A stretch of 64,000 nt of DNA from Collinsella sp. (GTDB lineage: Bacteria > Actinomycetota > Coriobacteriia > Coriobacteriales > Coriobacteriaceae): assembly GCA_019425045.1 (NCBI GenBank), contig JAHYYI010000003.1, positions 69,704 through 133,703 of the forward strand, given 5' to 3'. Below, in pieces: positions 24,499 to 33,412 of this stretch. The notes beneath the pieces are model-generated. The model worked only from the letters and a program-made list of their open reading frames with translations, had not been told where the DNA came from and searched no databases. Both the position numbers and the translations under genes were made by a program. How positions within the stretch are numbered: the stretch's first letter is position 1; each line of letters begins with the position of its first letter.

Positions 24499-24897
24499 AT
24501 GAACCTTACAGACCCGATCGCAGATATGCTTACGCGCATCCGTAACGCTAACTCTGTGAACAAGGCCACGGTCTCCATGCCGAGCAGCAAGAAGCTCGTC
24601 GAGATCGCTCGTGTTCTGCACGAGGAGGGCTACATCGAGGGCTACGATGTCGAGGACACCGTTCCCCAGAAGACTCTGCACATCACGCTTAAGTATGGTC
24701 CCAAGAAGGCTAAGGTCATCAACGGCATCCGCCGCATTTCCAAGCCGGGCCTGCGTAAGTACACCGGCGTTGCCGACATGCCCCGCGTCCGCGGTGGCCT
24801 TGGTACCGCCATTATTTCCACCAGCCATGGCGTCATGACCGACCGCGATGCTCGCAAGCACAACGTCGGCGGCGAGATCATCGCTTACGTCTGGTAA
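24499..24897 (+). CDS. rpsH: Ribosomal protein S8
   Basis: A 132-residue 30S protein beginning MNLTDPIADMLTRIRNA and ending GGEIIAYVW, both diagnostic. It binds 16S rRNA helix 21 and in many bacteria represses spc-operon translation. GAAGGAGAA lies upstream. The 119-base gap before it has no other gene. Confidence 0.97.
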   Translation: MNLTDPIADMLTRIRNANSVNKATVSMPSSKKLVEIARVLHEEGYIEGYDVEDTVPQKTLHITLKYGPKKAKVINGIRRISKPGLRKYTGVADMPRVRGGLGTAIISTSHGVMTDRDARKHNVGGEIIAYVW

Positions 24898-24930
24898 TTC
24901 GCTCGGTAGGTAGAAGGAAAGGAGATCACC

Positions 24931-25467
24931 GTGTCTCGTATCGGTAATAAGCCTGTCCAGATTCCCGCCGGAGTCGAAGTGGCAGTCAACGGCAACAACG
25001 TTGTCGTCAAGGGCCCCAAGGGCCAGCTCGAGCTCGATGTCTTTGAGAAGCTCGCTATCAACGTCGAGGACAACGTCCTCACCGTTTCCCGTCCCGACGA
25101 CGAGCGTGAGACCCGTGCCCGCCACGGCCTCACCCGCGCCCTCATCCACAACATGGTTGTTGGCGTTTCCGAGGGCTTCGAGAAGAAGCTCGAGCTCGCC
25201 GGTGTCGGTTACCGCGTGCAGCAGAAGGGCAAGAACCTCGAGTTCTCCCTGGGCTTCTCGCACCCCGTGATCGTCGAGGCTCCCGAGGGCATCACCTTCG
25301 AGGTTCCCGACAACACCCACGTGAACGTCAAGGGTATCAACAAGCAGCAGGTCGGTCAGATCGCCGCTGAGATCCGCGGCCATCGTCCTCCCGAGCCTTA
25401 CAAGGGCAAGGGTATCCACTACGTTGGCGAGCACATCCGCCGCAAGCTGGGTAAGGCCGCCAAGTAG
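24931..25467 (+). CDS. rplF: Ribosomal protein L6
   Basis: A 178-residue 50S protein starting at GTG 24931 after AAAGGAG. It begins SRIGNKPVQIPAGV, and the C-terminal RPPEPYKGKGIHYVGEHIRRK is diagnostic. L6 lies near the factor-binding site of the large subunit. It is 33 bases after rpsH. Confidence 0.97.
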   Translation: MSRIGNKPVQIPAGVEVAVNGNNVVVKGPKGQLELDVFEKLAINVEDNVLTVSRPDDERETRARHGLTRALIHNMVVGVSEGFEKKLELAGVGYRVQQKGKNLEFSLGFSHPVIVEAPEGITFEVPDNTHVNVKGINKQQVGQIAAEIRGHRPPEPYKGKGIHYVGEHIRRKLGKAAK

Positions 25468-25492
25468 TCGTAACCGACTCACTCGCATAAGA

Positions 25493-25514
25493 CCAGCACC
25501 CCGTCAGGTGCTGG
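25493..25514 (+). promoter_or_regulatory. Hairpin between rplF and rplR
   Basis: CCAGCACC pairs exactly with GGTGCTGG across a CCGTCA loop; no T-run follows directly. It may be an mRNA stabiliser or weak attenuator inside the operon. Confidence 0.4.
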
Positions 25515-25542
25515 CAAGATCAACCTTTTTAGGAGTTTACGT

Positions 25543-25911
25543 ATGAACAAGCATAAGGCGAAGCTGGAAGGCCTCAAGCGTCGTCAGCGTCGTGTTCGCG
25601 GCAAGGTCTCGGGTACCTCCGAGCGTCCGCGTCTTCGCGTGACCCGTACTAACGCCAACATCTATGCCCAGATCATCGACGACAGCAAGGGCTCCAGCCT
25701 GACGCTCGTCTCTGCCTCGACCCTCGAGGCCGAGTTCAAGGGCACCCACACCTCGAACAAGGAGGCTGCGGAGAAGGTCGGTCAGCTCGTTGGCAAGCGC
25801 GCCATCGAGGCCGGCATCACCAAGGTCGCCTTCGATCGCGGTGGCCGTATCTACCATGGCCGCGTCAAGGCCCTCGCCGACGGTGCTCGTGCCGCCGGTC
25901 TCGAGTTCTAG
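25543..25911 (+). CDS. rplR: Ribosomal protein L18
   Basis: A 122-residue 50S protein that binds 5S rRNA. Seen are the basic N-terminus (KLEGLKRRQRRVRGK), RLRVTRTNANIYAQ and the C-terminal FDRGGRIYHGRVKALADGAR. Its TAG stop is part of the Shine-Dalgarno stretch (TAGGAGG) of rpsE, which implies coupled translation. Confidence 0.97.
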   Translation: MNKHKAKLEGLKRRQRRVRGKVSGTSERPRLRVTRTNANIYAQIIDDSKGSSLTLVSASTLEAEFKGTHTSNKEAAEKVGQLVGKRAIEAGITKVAFDRGGRIYHGRVKALADGARAAGLEF

Positions 25912-25925
25912 GAGGTATGTAGCAC

Positions 25926-26450
25926 ATGGCTCGTAATCAGAAGCAGCAGCGCGAGGCCTCCGAGTTCGAGGAGCGCGTCGTTTACATCAACCGCGTGTCG
26001 AAGACCGTCAAGGGTGGTCGTCGCATGAGCCTCGTCGCTCTCGTCGTCGTTGGCGACGGCAAGGGCAACGTCGGCGTTGGCATGGGCAAGTCCGCTGAGG
26101 TGCCCCTGGCCATCTCCAAGGCGTCTCTCGATGCCAAGAAGAACATGTTCCACGTGCCGGTGACCGAGCAGGGCACCATCCCGCACGAGGTTCTCGGCCA
26201 CTTTGGTGCCGGCCGCATCATCATCAAGCCCGCTGTCGAGGGTACCGGCGTTATCGCCGGCGGCGCCGTGCGTCCCCTCTTCGAGCTTGCTGGCATCAAG
26301 AACGTCCTGTCCAAGTCCCTCGGTACCGACAACGGCCTCAACATCATCAAGGCTGCCGTCGAGGGCCTCAAGGAGCTCTCCAGCCCTGAGGACGTCGCGG
26401 CTCGCCGTGGCCTGACGGTCTCCGAGATGTTCGTCGGTAAGGAGAACTAA
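25926..26450 (+). CDS. rpsE: Ribosomal protein S5
   Basis: A 174-residue 30S protein involved in decoding fidelity. Diagnostic segments are VVYINRVSKTVKGGRRMSL, GKGNVGVGMGKS and GTIPHEVLGHFGA. The Shine-Dalgarno overlaps the rplR stop. rpmD follows two bases after the stop. Confidence 0.97.
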   Translation: MARNQKQQREASEFEERVVYINRVSKTVKGGRRMSLVALVVVGDGKGNVGVGMGKSAEVPLAISKASLDAKKNMFHVPVTEQGTIPHEVLGHFGAGRIIIKPAVEGTGVIAGGAVRPLFELAGIKNVLSKSLGTDNGLNIIKAAVEGLKELSSPEDVAARRGLTVSEMFVGKEN

Positions 26451-26452
26451 GC

Positions 26453-26635
26453 ATGGCTGACACCATCAAGATCAAGCAGGTCCGCAGCACCAACGGTTGC
26501 AAGCAGGACCAGGTCCGTACTGTCCGTGCCCTCGGTCTCCACAGGATCCGCGAGGTTCGCGAGATTGCTGACAACGAGTCCGTCCGCGGCATGATCTTCA
26601 AGGTCAAGCACCTTGTCGAGATTGTAGAGGAGTAG
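26453..26635 (+). CDS. rpmD: Ribosomal protein L30
   Basis: A 60-residue 50S protein beginning with the typical IKIKQVRS and containing LGLHRIREVREI. The start is two bases behind the rpsE stop, so translation is probably coupled. Confidence 0.95.
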   Translation: MADTIKIKQVRSTNGCKQDQVRTVRALGLHRIREVREIADNESVRGMIFKVKHLVEIVEE

Positions 26636-26638
26636 CAA

Positions 26639-27088
26639 ATGCAGCTTCACGATCTTACTCCCGCGCCCGGTTCCACCAAGAACCGTAAGCGCGTCGGCCG
26701 TGGCAATTCTTCGGGTCACGGCACCACTTCTGGCCGCGGCCAGAAGGGCCAGGGTTCCCGCTCTGGCGGCACCAAGGGTGCCGGCTTCGAGGGTGGCCAG
26801 ACTCCGCTGGCTATGCGCCTGCCCAAGCTTCCGGGCTTCCGCAACCCCCGTCGTATCGAGTACACCGCTGTTAACGTTGAGCGTCTCGAGCGTAAGTTCG
26901 AGGATGGCGCTGTGATCGACGGTGCCGCTCTTAAGGCCGCTCGCATCACCAAGAGCGAGTTCGAGCCCGTCAAGGTGCTCGGCAATGGTGAGCTCACCAA
27001 GAAGTTCACGGTCAAGGTCGACAAGGTCAGCGCTTCTGCGCAGGCCAAGATCGAGGCCGCTGGCGGAAAGGTCGAGCTGCCGTGCTAA
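26639..27088 (+). CDS. rplO: Ribosomal protein L15
   Basis: A 149-residue 50S protein. The glycine-rich basic N-terminal region (RVGRGNSSGHGTTSGRGQKG) and the FEGGQTPLAMRLPKLPGF motif are diagnostic. Its last seven bases overlap the secY start. Confidence 0.97.
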   Translation: MQLHDLTPAPGSTKNRKRVGRGNSSGHGTTSGRGQKGQGSRSGGTKGAGFEGGQTPLAMRLPKLPGFRNPRRIEYTAVNVERLERKFEDGAVIDGAALKAARITKSEFEPVKVLGNGELTKKFTVKVDKVSASAQAKIEAAGGKVELPC

Positions 27089-28368
27089 ATGGTCTTAAGA
27101 ATGCTTTCCGCATCAAAGAATTGCGCGAAAAGATTCTTTTTACCATAGCTATGCTCGTCGTGTACCGCATTGGTGCGCACGTTCCTGTGCCCGGCATTCC
27201 CTTCCAGGGGATGCTGGGCCTTTTCTCGACCGATAACAATTCGGTCGCCGCAGGTGCTATGGCCCTCCTGAATCTTTTCTCTGGCGGCGCGTTGAGCTAT
27301 GTGTCGGTGTTTTCGCTGGGCATCATGCCTTACATCACCAGCTCGATCATCCTCCAGATGCTCCAGGCCGTCGTGCCTTCCCTGCATGAGCTTGCCCGCG
27401 AGGGCGAGGTCGGTCAGACCAAGATTACGCAGTATTCGCGTTACCTCACCCTGGCTCTGGCAATCCTCAACTCCGTGGGTTACCTCTTCCTCTTTAAGAG
27501 CTTCGGCATCAGCTTCAATGGTGCCGGCGCTCCCGAGATCATCTTCGACCTCATGATCGTCGGTACGCTCACCGCAGGCGCTATGCTGATCATGTGGATT
27601 GGTGAGCTCATCACCCAGCGCGGTATCGGCAATGGCATGTCGCTGATCATCTTTGCGAACATCATGGCCGGCCTTCCGCAGGCTATCTTCTCCAGCACCG
27701 AGGGTAATGCCGGTGGCATCATCACCATGGTGATCATCTGCGCCATCATCCTGCTGGTTATCCCGCTGATTGTTTTCCTTGAGCGCGGCCAGCGCCGCAT
27801 CCCGGTCTCCTATGCCAAGCGCGTCGTGGGCCGTCGCATGATGGGTGGCCAGACCACCTACCTGCCCATCAAGGTCAACACCGCGGGCGTCGTGCCGATC
27901 ATCTTTGCCTCGGCGCTGCTGTACTTCCCGGCTCAGATTGCCGTGTTCTTCCCCGGCATCGGCTGGATTCAGGCAGTTGCCTCTGCGCTTTCGACCGGTT
28001 GGCTCAACTGGGTGCTTAATGTTGTCCTCATCGTGTTCTTCGCGTACTTCTACACCTCCATGGTGTTCAACCCCGATGACACGGCCGACAACCTTAAGAA
28101 GCAGGGTGGCTTTATTCCGGGCGTCCGTCCGGGTAGGGCTACCGCGGCCTACATCAAGAACGCGCTCAACAAGATCACGCTTCCCAGCGCTGTCTTTTTG
28201 GCGCTCATCGCCATCGTGCCTTCGATCATCTTCTCCTTCACGGGTAACCATCTGATCCAGGCATTTGGCGGCACGTCCATCCTCATCATGGTCGGCGTCG
28301 TGCTCGACACGGTCGATAAGCTCGAAGGCCAGATCAAGATGTATGATTACGATGGATTCTTTAAATAG
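27082..28368 (+). CDS. secY: Protein translocase subunit SecY
   Basis: A 428-residue, ten-helix channel subunit of the Sec translocon. It starts at GTG 27082 inside the rplO stop region, with GGAAAGG 11 bases before, so it is translationally coupled. Conserved regions are VYRIGAHVPVPGI at the N-terminus, LGIMPYITSSII, IWIGELI-like WIGELITQRGIGNG, ERGQRRIPVSYAKR and RPGRATAAY. Its partner SecA is encoded at 56,578. Confidence 0.97.
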   Translation: MLNGLKNAFRIKELREKILFTIAMLVVYRIGAHVPVPGIPFQGMLGLFSTDNNSVAAGAMALLNLFSGGALSYVSVFSLGIMPYITSSIILQMLQAVVPSLHELAREGEVGQTKITQYSRYLTLALAILNSVGYLFLFKSFGISFNGAGAPEIIFDLMIVGTLTAGAMLIMWIGELITQRGIGNGMSLIIFANIMAGLPQAIFSSTEGNAGGIITMVIICAIILLVIPLIVFLERGQRRIPVSYAKRVVGRRMMGGQTTYLPIKVNTAGVVPIIFASALLYFPAQIAVFFPGIGWIQAVASALSTGWLNWVLNVVLIVFFAYFYTSMVFNPDDTADNLKKQGGFIPGVRPGRATAAYIKNALNKITLPSAVFLALIAIVPSIIFSFTGNHLIQAFGGTSILIMVGVVLDTVDKLEGQIKMYDYDGFFK

Positions 28369-28386
28369 GCTAGAGGAGGATTGCTC

Positions 28387-29013
28387 ATGAACCTCGTATT
28401 GCTCGGAGCTCCGGGTGCCGGTAAGGGCACCGTCGCACAGGAGCTCGTCGCCGAGTTTGGCGTCGCTCACATTTCCACGGGCGACCTGCTGCGTGCTGCC
28501 GTCAAGGGTGGCACCGAGCTTGGTATTCAGGCTAAGAAGTACATGGACGCTGGCGAGCTCGTTCCCGACCAGCTCGTGATCGACCTTGTCAAGGAGCGCC
28601 TTGCTGCCGATGACGCCCAGCAGGGCTTCATCCTCGACGGCTTCCCGCGCAACACCGCCCAGGCTGTGACGCTCGATTCCGAGCTCTCCGCCATGGGTCG
28701 CGAGATCGACTGCGCCCTTCTGGTCGACGTGGCCCCCGAGGTCATCATCGATCGTCTGTCTTCGCGTCGAACTTGCCGCGCCTGCGGTTACACCGGCACC
28801 GCTGCCGATGCTACCTGCCCCAAGTGCGCCGGCGAGATGTATCAGCGCGACGACGACAAGCCCGAGACCATCAAGAACCGTCTCGACGTCTACGAGAAGT
28901 CCACGAGCCCGCTCGTCGACTACTATCGTGGCCAGGGTCTGCTCAAGTCGGTCAACGGTGACCAGGCTCGCGAGACCGTGTACGGGGATGTCAAAGAGGC
29001 TCTCGGTCTATGA
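28387..29013 (+). CDS. adk: Adenylate kinase
   Basis: A 208-residue enzyme that interconverts ATP + AMP and 2 ADP. The P-loop is GAPGAGKGT at residues 7-15. The lid carries a four-cysteine zinc site (CRACG...CPKC near 125-150), as in Gram-positive enzymes. ATG 28387 is preferred to TTG 28381 because AGAGGAGG (28373-28380) is well placed. Its stop overlaps the map start by four bases. Confidence 0.97.
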   Translation: MNLVLLGAPGAGKGTVAQELVAEFGVAHISTGDLLRAAVKGGTELGIQAKKYMDAGELVPDQLVIDLVKERLAADDAQQGFILDGFPRNTAQAVTLDSELSAMGREIDCALLVDVAPEVIIDRLSSRRTCRACGYTGTAADATCPKCAGEMYQRDDDKPETIKNRLDVYEKSTSPLVDYYRGQGLLKSVNGDQARETVYGDVKEALGL

Positions 29014-29798
29014 TCAAGATTAAGTCTGCAACGCAAATCGAGCAGATGAAGAAGGCAGGAGCGCTATCTAAGATGGCGCTCCGCCACGTTGGAGCCATGG
29101 TGCGCCCTGGTGTTTCGACCTTTGAGCTCGATCAGCTCGCGGAGCAGATTATCCGTATGCATGGCGGCACCCCGGCCTTTAAGGGTTACGGCGGGTTCCC
29201 CGGTACCATTTGCGCATCGATTAACGATGCCGTGGTCCACGGTATCCCCAACCCCGACATGATCCTGCGCGATGGCGATATCATCTCCATCGATACGGGA
29301 GCTGTCGTTGACGGTTGGGTTGGCGATAACGCTTGGACGTTTTTCGTCGGCACCCCCACGCCCGAAGCCAAGGCTTTGTGCGAGGTCACGCGCGATTGCC
29401 TTAAGGCTGCCATCGAGCAGGCTGTTCCCGGTAACCATATCGGGGACGTCGGTTATGCCGTTCAGTCCCTCGCCGAGTCTCACGGTTACGGCGTGCTTCG
29501 TGATTATGTGGGCCATGGCATTGGCCGCGTGATGCACGAGGACCCCAACGTTCCTAACTATGGAAAGAAGGGGAGGGGCGTTCGCCTCCAAGCCGGCATG
29601 GTCATTGCCATCGAGCCGATGGTTACGATGGGTTCCAACCATGTGAGCACGGGCTCCGACGGTTGGATTGTTACGACCAACGACCACCTGCCCGCCGCGC
29701 ACTACGAGAACACCGTCGCCATCACCAATGACGGTCCGGTGATTCTCACCACCGACGCGCAAGGTGCTTGGTGTTCCTTGCAGGGCGGTGAAATGTAG
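29010..29798 (+). CDS. map: Type I methionine aminopeptidase
   Basis: A 262-residue enzyme that removes initiator methionine. The five metal ligands lie in IDTGAVVDGWVGDNAW (two Asp), GHGIGRVMHE (His), IEPMV (Glu) and the C-terminal HYENTVAIT (Glu). ATG overlaps the adk stop (ATGA), so the genes are coupled. Confidence 0.97.
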   Translation: MIKIKSATQIEQMKKAGALSKMALRHVGAMVRPGVSTFELDQLAEQIIRMHGGTPAFKGYGGFPGTICASINDAVVHGIPNPDMILRDGDIISIDTGAVVDGWVGDNAWTFFVGTPTPEAKALCEVTRDCLKAAIEQAVPGNHIGDVGYAVQSLAESHGYGVLRDYVGHGIGRVMHEDPNVPNYGKKGRGVRLQAGMVIAIEPMVTMGSNHVSTGSDGWIVTTNDHLPAAHYENTVAITNDGPVILTTDAQGAWCSLQGGEM

Positions 29799-29873
29799 GA
29801 CTTGCGTCAAATGCACGCCTTAACATTTCAAATGTAACAAGTTCCGCTTAGTTGTGGAGCCATTACGAAGATA

Positions 29874-29902
29874 TTACGATACGTGCATGCGTATTGTAGA
29901 AT
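29874..29902 (+). promoter_or_regulatory. Promoter for infA and the alpha-operon genes
   Basis: TTACGA (29874-29879) and TAGAAT (29897-29902) are 17 bp apart in an AT-rich gap after map. This would start an mRNA about 32 bases before infA. Confidence 0.6.
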
Positions 29903-29941
29903 ACTCAATCGCTGTCGTTTTCTAGAGAAAGATGATTGCTT

Positions 29942-30160
29942 GTGAAGAAGGAAGACGCAATTGAGCTCGAGGGTACGGTAAAGGAACCGCTGCCCAACGC
30001 CATGTTTAAGGTCGAGCTCGAGAACGGTCATTCGGTTCTGTGCAACATTTCTGGCAAGATCCGAATGAATTACATCCGTATTCTCCCCGGTGACAGGGTT
30101 GTCGTGGAGCTTTCCCCGTACGACCTGACCCGCGGCCGCATCACCTATCGCTACAAATAG
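29942..30160 (+). CDS. infA: Translation initiation factor IF-1
   Basis: A 72-residue OB-fold protein of normal length. GTG 29942 is chosen since the family begins M-x-K-x-[DE]-x-IE; AGAAAG lies about 10 bases upstream. Conserved parts are ELENGH, GKIRMNYIRILPGD and SPYDLTRGRI. It binds the 30S A site during initiation. Confidence 0.95.
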   Translation: MKKEDAIELEGTVKEPLPNAMFKVELENGHSVLCNISGKIRMNYIRILPGDRVVVELSPYDLTRGRITYRYK

Positions 30161-30310
30161 CGGCACGCATACACGCACTCCATTTCCGGCTGCAGGCTTA
30201 GCTCAACCTACGGTCGGATTGTGTGTGAAGACCAGCCATAGTTTTAAACGCCTGCGGCTGGGCGAGTAGATAGTAGGGAAGTAGTTTGAGCGCTACCGAA
30301 AGGAAGAACG
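30161..30310 (+). promoter_or_regulatory. Leader between infA and rpmJ with possible long-range pairing
   Basis: GGCTGCAGGC (about 30,190) can pair with GCCTGCGGC (about 30,251), enclosing an AT-richer loop just ahead of the rpmJ-rpsM-rpsK-rpsD-rpoA genes. In many bacteria S4 controls this operon through a structured leader; whether this is such a site is a guess. Confidence 0.3.
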
Positions 30311-30424
30311 ATGAAGGTACGTCCTTCGGTCAAGAAGATGTGCGATAAGTGCAAAATCATTAGGCGCCATGGCAGGGTCCTCGTCATTTGCGAGAACCCC
30401 CGTCATAAGCAGCGTCAGGGTTAA
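30311..30424 (+). CDS. rpmJ: Ribosomal protein L36
   Basis: A 37-residue zinc-ribbon protein: MKVRPSVKKMCDKCKIIRR at the start, then C-x-NPRHKQRQG at the end. Cysteines in CDKC and CENPRH are the zinc ligands, so this is the zinc-binding form. GAAAGGAAG precedes the ATG. It is 14 bases before rpsM. Confidence 0.95.
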   Translation: MKVRPSVKKMCDKCKIIRRHGRVLVICENPRHKQRQG

Positions 30425-30438
30425 GAGAGGAGACTACG

Positions 30439-30813
30439 TTGGCCCGTATTAATGGTGTCGACCTCCCGCGTGAGAAGCGCGTTGAGATCGGTCTGACCTA
30501 CATTTACGGCATCGGCCGCACCACTGCGACGAAGATCTGCGTCGAGTGCAACGTTAACGTGGATACGCGTGTTAAGGACCTCACCGAGGATGAGGTTAAC
30601 GCCATCCGTGATTATATCGATAAGAACCAGATCATGGTTGAGGGCGACCTCCGCCGTGAGCGCAACCAGAACGTCAAGCGCCTTATGGACATCGGCTGCA
30701 ACCGCGGCCTTCGTCACCGCAAGGGCCTCCCGGTCCGCGGCCAGCGCACCCACACTAACGCTCGTACCCGCAAGGGCCCGAAGCGTCAGATCGGTGCTAA
30801 GAAGAAGAAATAA
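30439..30813 (+). CDS. rpsM: Ribosomal protein S13
   Basis: A 124-residue 30S head protein starting at TTG 30439 (ARINGVDLPREKRVEIGLTY), with AGAGAGGAGA just before; no ATG fits. The C-terminal RGLRHRKGLPVRGQRT and the basic tail are typical. A TTG start in a highly expressed ribosomal gene is uncommon. Confidence 0.96.
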   Translation: MARINGVDLPREKRVEIGLTYIYGIGRTTATKICVECNVNVDTRVKDLTEDEVNAIRDYIDKNQIMVEGDLRRERNQNVKRLMDIGCNRGLRHRKGLPVRGQRTHTNARTRKGPKRQIGAKKKK

Positions 30814-30827
30814 GGAGCGCTAGATAG

Positions 30828-31232
30828 ATGGCTACTGCTAAGAAGAACGTTCGCGCTGCCCGTCTGAAGCGCGCGGACCGTAAGAACATTTCCGTGGGCC
30901 AGGCTCACATTCGTTCTACGTTCAACAACACGATCGTTTCGATCACCGATCCCCAGGGCAACGTCATTTCCTGGAAGTCGGCTGGCCAGGTGGGCTTCAA
31001 GGGCTCCCGTAAGTCCACGCCGTTCGCTGCCCAGATGGCTGCCGAGGCTGCTGCCAAGCAGGCCATGGAGCACGGTATGAAGAAGGTTTCCGTCTTCGTC
31101 AAGGGCCCCGGCTCCGGTCGTGAGACCGCCATTCGCTCCCTCCAGGCTGCTGGCCTCGAGGTCTCGAGCATCCAGGACAAGACCCCCATTCCGCACAACG
31201 GCTGCCGCCCCAAGAAGCGTCGCCGCGTGTAA
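30828..31232 (+). CDS. rpsK: Ribosomal protein S11
   Basis: A 134-residue 30S platform protein. Diagnostic are AHIRSTFNNTIVSITD, SAGQVGFKGSRKSTPFAAQ and the C-terminal CRPKKRRRV. AAGGAG is upstream. Confidence 0.97.
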   Translation: MATAKKNVRAARLKRADRKNISVGQAHIRSTFNNTIVSITDPQGNVISWKSAGQVGFKGSRKSTPFAAQMAAEAAAKQAMEHGMKKVSVFVKGPGSGRETAIRSLQAAGLEVSSIQDKTPIPHNGCRPKKRRRV

Positions 31233-31251
31233 CTGAAAGGATCGTATCAAT

Positions 31252-31848
31252 ATGGCAATCGACAGGACTCCTGTTCTTAAGCGCTGCCGTCAGCTCGGGA
31301 TCGATCCCGCTGAGCTCGGTTACAGCAGCAAGAAGGAATCTATCCGTCAGCCCAAGCGCCGTCGCAAGGAATCTGAGTACGGCATGCAGCTGCGCGAGAA
31401 GCAGAAGGTCAAGTTCATCTATGGCGTTCTGGAGAAGCAGTTCCACGGCTACTTCAACAAGGCCCGTAAGATGAACGGCGTCACCGGTGAGAACCTCATG
31501 ATCATCCTTGAGTCTCGCCTTGACAACGTCGTCTTCCGTCTTGGCTTCGCCCGCACCCGCAAAGAGGCTCGTCAGTCCGTCCGTCACGGTCACTTCACCG
31601 TGAACGGCAAGCGCGTGGATATTCCGTCCTACCGCGTCAAGGCCGGCGACGTCGTCGCTGTCGGCGAGAAGTTCCGTGACCTCCTCCCCATCAAGGAGGC
31701 TCTGATTTCCTCCGAGCGCTTTGAGGTCCCTGGCTGGCTCGAGGTCGATATCGAGAAGCTGTCTGGTAACGTGCTCGCTCTGCCGACGCGTGAGCAGATC
31801 AGCGGTGATATCAACGAGCAGCTCATCGTCGAGCTCTACTCTAAGTAG
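31252..31848 (+). CDS. rpsD: Ribosomal protein S4
   Basis: A 198-residue 30S body protein and assembly initiator. The central S4 RNA-binding domain (LESRLDNVVFRLGFARTRKEARQ and GHFTVNGKRVDIPSYRV) is clear. The N-terminus lacks the four-cysteine zinc knuckle seen in some Gram-positives. In many bacteria it represses its own operon. Confidence 0.97.
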   Translation: MAIDRTPVLKRCRQLGIDPAELGYSSKKESIRQPKRRRKESEYGMQLREKQKVKFIYGVLEKQFHGYFNKARKMNGVTGENLMIILESRLDNVVFRLGFARTRKEARQSVRHGHFTVNGKRVDIPSYRVKAGDVVAVGEKFRDLLPIKEALISSERFEVPGWLEVDIEKLSGNVLALPTREQISGDINEQLIVELYSK

Positions 31849-31880
31849 TCCATCCGGGCTGCTGAGGCTGGAGGTAATAC

Positions 31881-32822
31881 ATGTCAGAATTCATTAGGCC
31901 TCAGGTTCAGGTCGAAGAGATCAACGAGACGTCTGCTCGTGTCTCCGTCGAGCCGCTCGAGCGTGGCTACGGCGATACGCTGGGTAACTCCCTTCGTCGC
32001 GTACTTCTGTCCTCGCTCGAGGGTGCCGCCGTCGAGGCTATTCAGATCGATGGTGCACAGCACGAGTTCATGACCATCCCTAACATGGTCGAGGATGTCA
32101 CCGACATCGTCCTGAATGTCAAGGGTCTTGTCTTCAGGGCTCTCGGCACGACCGACGAGGCGACCGCCACCATCTCGGTTGACGGCCCCTGCGAGGTCAC
32201 CGGTGCGGACTTCTTTATTCCGTCCGAGTTTGAGCTGGTCAACCCCGAGCAGCACATCGCTACGCTTACCGAGGGTGGCCATCTCACCATGAGCATGCGC
32301 ATCGGCTATGGCCGCGGCTATGTCTCTGGCGAGGCTAACAAGCGCGACAACGATCCCATCGGTGTGATCCACGTCGACTCGCTGTACTCGCCGGTGTCCC
32401 GTTGCGCCAAGCTCGTTGAGGCTTGCCGTGTCGGTCAGCACACCGACTACGACCGCCTTGTCCTCGAGATCGAGACCAACGGCTCCATCGCTCCGCGCGA
32501 CGCCGTGGTCCAGGCTGCCAATATCATCAACCAGCATATGGCTGCCTTTATGAACCTTGCCGAGACCCCCGAGGTCGAGGAGGAGGCTTCGATCTTCGCT
32601 CCCGAGGTCACCAACGACAACGCCGAGCTGGACAAGCAGATCGAGGATCTGGACCTTTCCGTCCGTTCCTACAACTGCCTTAAGCGCGCCAGCATTCACT
32701 CGGTCCGTCAGCTCGTTGAGTTCTCGGAGAACGATCTGCTTAACATCCGTAACTTCGGTGTTAAGTCGATCGAGGAAGTGAAGGACAAGCTTGAGTCCAT
32801 GGGCCTGAGCCTGAAGGCTTAA
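31881..32822 (+). CDS. rpoA: RNA polymerase alpha subunit
   Basis: A 313-residue subunit. The N-terminal dimerisation domain (about 1-230) has EPLERGYGDTLGNSLRRVLLSS. The C-terminal domain (about 250-313) has the helix-hairpin-helix region LSVRSYNCLKRASIHSV and ENDLLNIRNFG that contacts UP elements and activators. GGAGG precedes ATG. Confidence 0.97.
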   Translation: MSEFIRPQVQVEEINETSARVSVEPLERGYGDTLGNSLRRVLLSSLEGAAVEAIQIDGAQHEFMTIPNMVEDVTDIVLNVKGLVFRALGTTDEATATISVDGPCEVTGADFFIPSEFELVNPEQHIATLTEGGHLTMSMRIGYGRGYVSGEANKRDNDPIGVIHVDSLYSPVSRCAKLVEACRVGQHTDYDRLVLEIETNGSIAPRDAVVQAANIINQHMAAFMNLAETPEVEEEASIFAPEVTNDNAELDKQIEDLDLSVRSYNCLKRASIHSVRQLVEFSENDLLNIRNFGVKSIEEVKDKLESMGLSLKA

Positions 32823-32852
32823 TGCTTCGCATATTTGAGGAGAAACTAGACC

Positions 32853-33320
32853 ATGCGTCACAACGTTAAGAAGGGCCTGAAGCTCGGCACCGATGCGAGC
32901 CACACCAAGGCCATGAAGAAGAGCCTGGCCAAGGCCCTCTTCGAGAACGACCGCATCAAGACCACCGAGACCCGCGCTAAGGCGCTGCGTTCGGTCGTCG
33001 ATCCGATCATCACCTGGGCCAAGAAGGGCGACCTGCACTCTCGTCGTCTGGCCATCGCCAAGCTCGGCGATAAGCAGCTCGTTGCCGAGATCTTCGACAA
33101 GGCTGCCCAGGGCATGTGGCAGGACCGCAACGGCGGTTACACCCGCATCATGAAGCTCGGCAACCGTAAGGGCGACAACGCTCCTATCGTTATCATGGAG
33201 CTCGTCACTGAGCCTTGCACGCCTAAGGCCAAGAAGGCTGCTCCGGCCCCCAAGAAGGCCGCTGCTCCCAAGAAGGTCGAGGCCGTCGAGGAGGCTCCTG
33301 CTGAGGAGACCGCTGAGTAG
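32853..33320 (+). CDS. rplQ: Ribosomal protein L17 with low-complexity C-terminal tail
   Basis: A 155-residue protein. Residues 1-120 match ordinary L17 (MRHNVKKGLKLG at the start, then RTKAL-like TRAKALRSVVDP). The last 35 residues are a lysine/alanine/proline stretch turning into an acidic end, beyond the usual bacterial length. Such tails are common in Actinobacteria and of unknown role. A strong terminator follows. Confidence 0.95.
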   Translation: MRHNVKKGLKLGTDASHTKAMKKSLAKALFENDRIKTTETRAKALRSVVDPIITWAKKGDLHSRRLAIAKLGDKQLVAEIFDKAAQGMWQDRNGGYTRIMKLGNRKGDNAPIVIMELVTEPCTPKAKKAAPAPKKAAAPKKVEAVEEAPAEETAE

Positions 33321-33346
33321 ACAATCTGTCTGCATAGGCTATATTC

Positions 33347-33377
33347 GAGGGGTACGTTCGCGTACCCCTCTTTTTTT
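33347..33377 (+). terminator. Intrinsic terminator of the ribosomal operon
   Basis: GAGGGGTACG pairs perfectly with CGTACCCCTC around a TTCG tetraloop, followed by seven T residues. It is a very strong terminator between rplQ and truA. Confidence 0.92.
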
Positions 33378-33412
33378 GTCGCGATACCGTTGATTGTTTG
33401 TTGGGAGCGCCC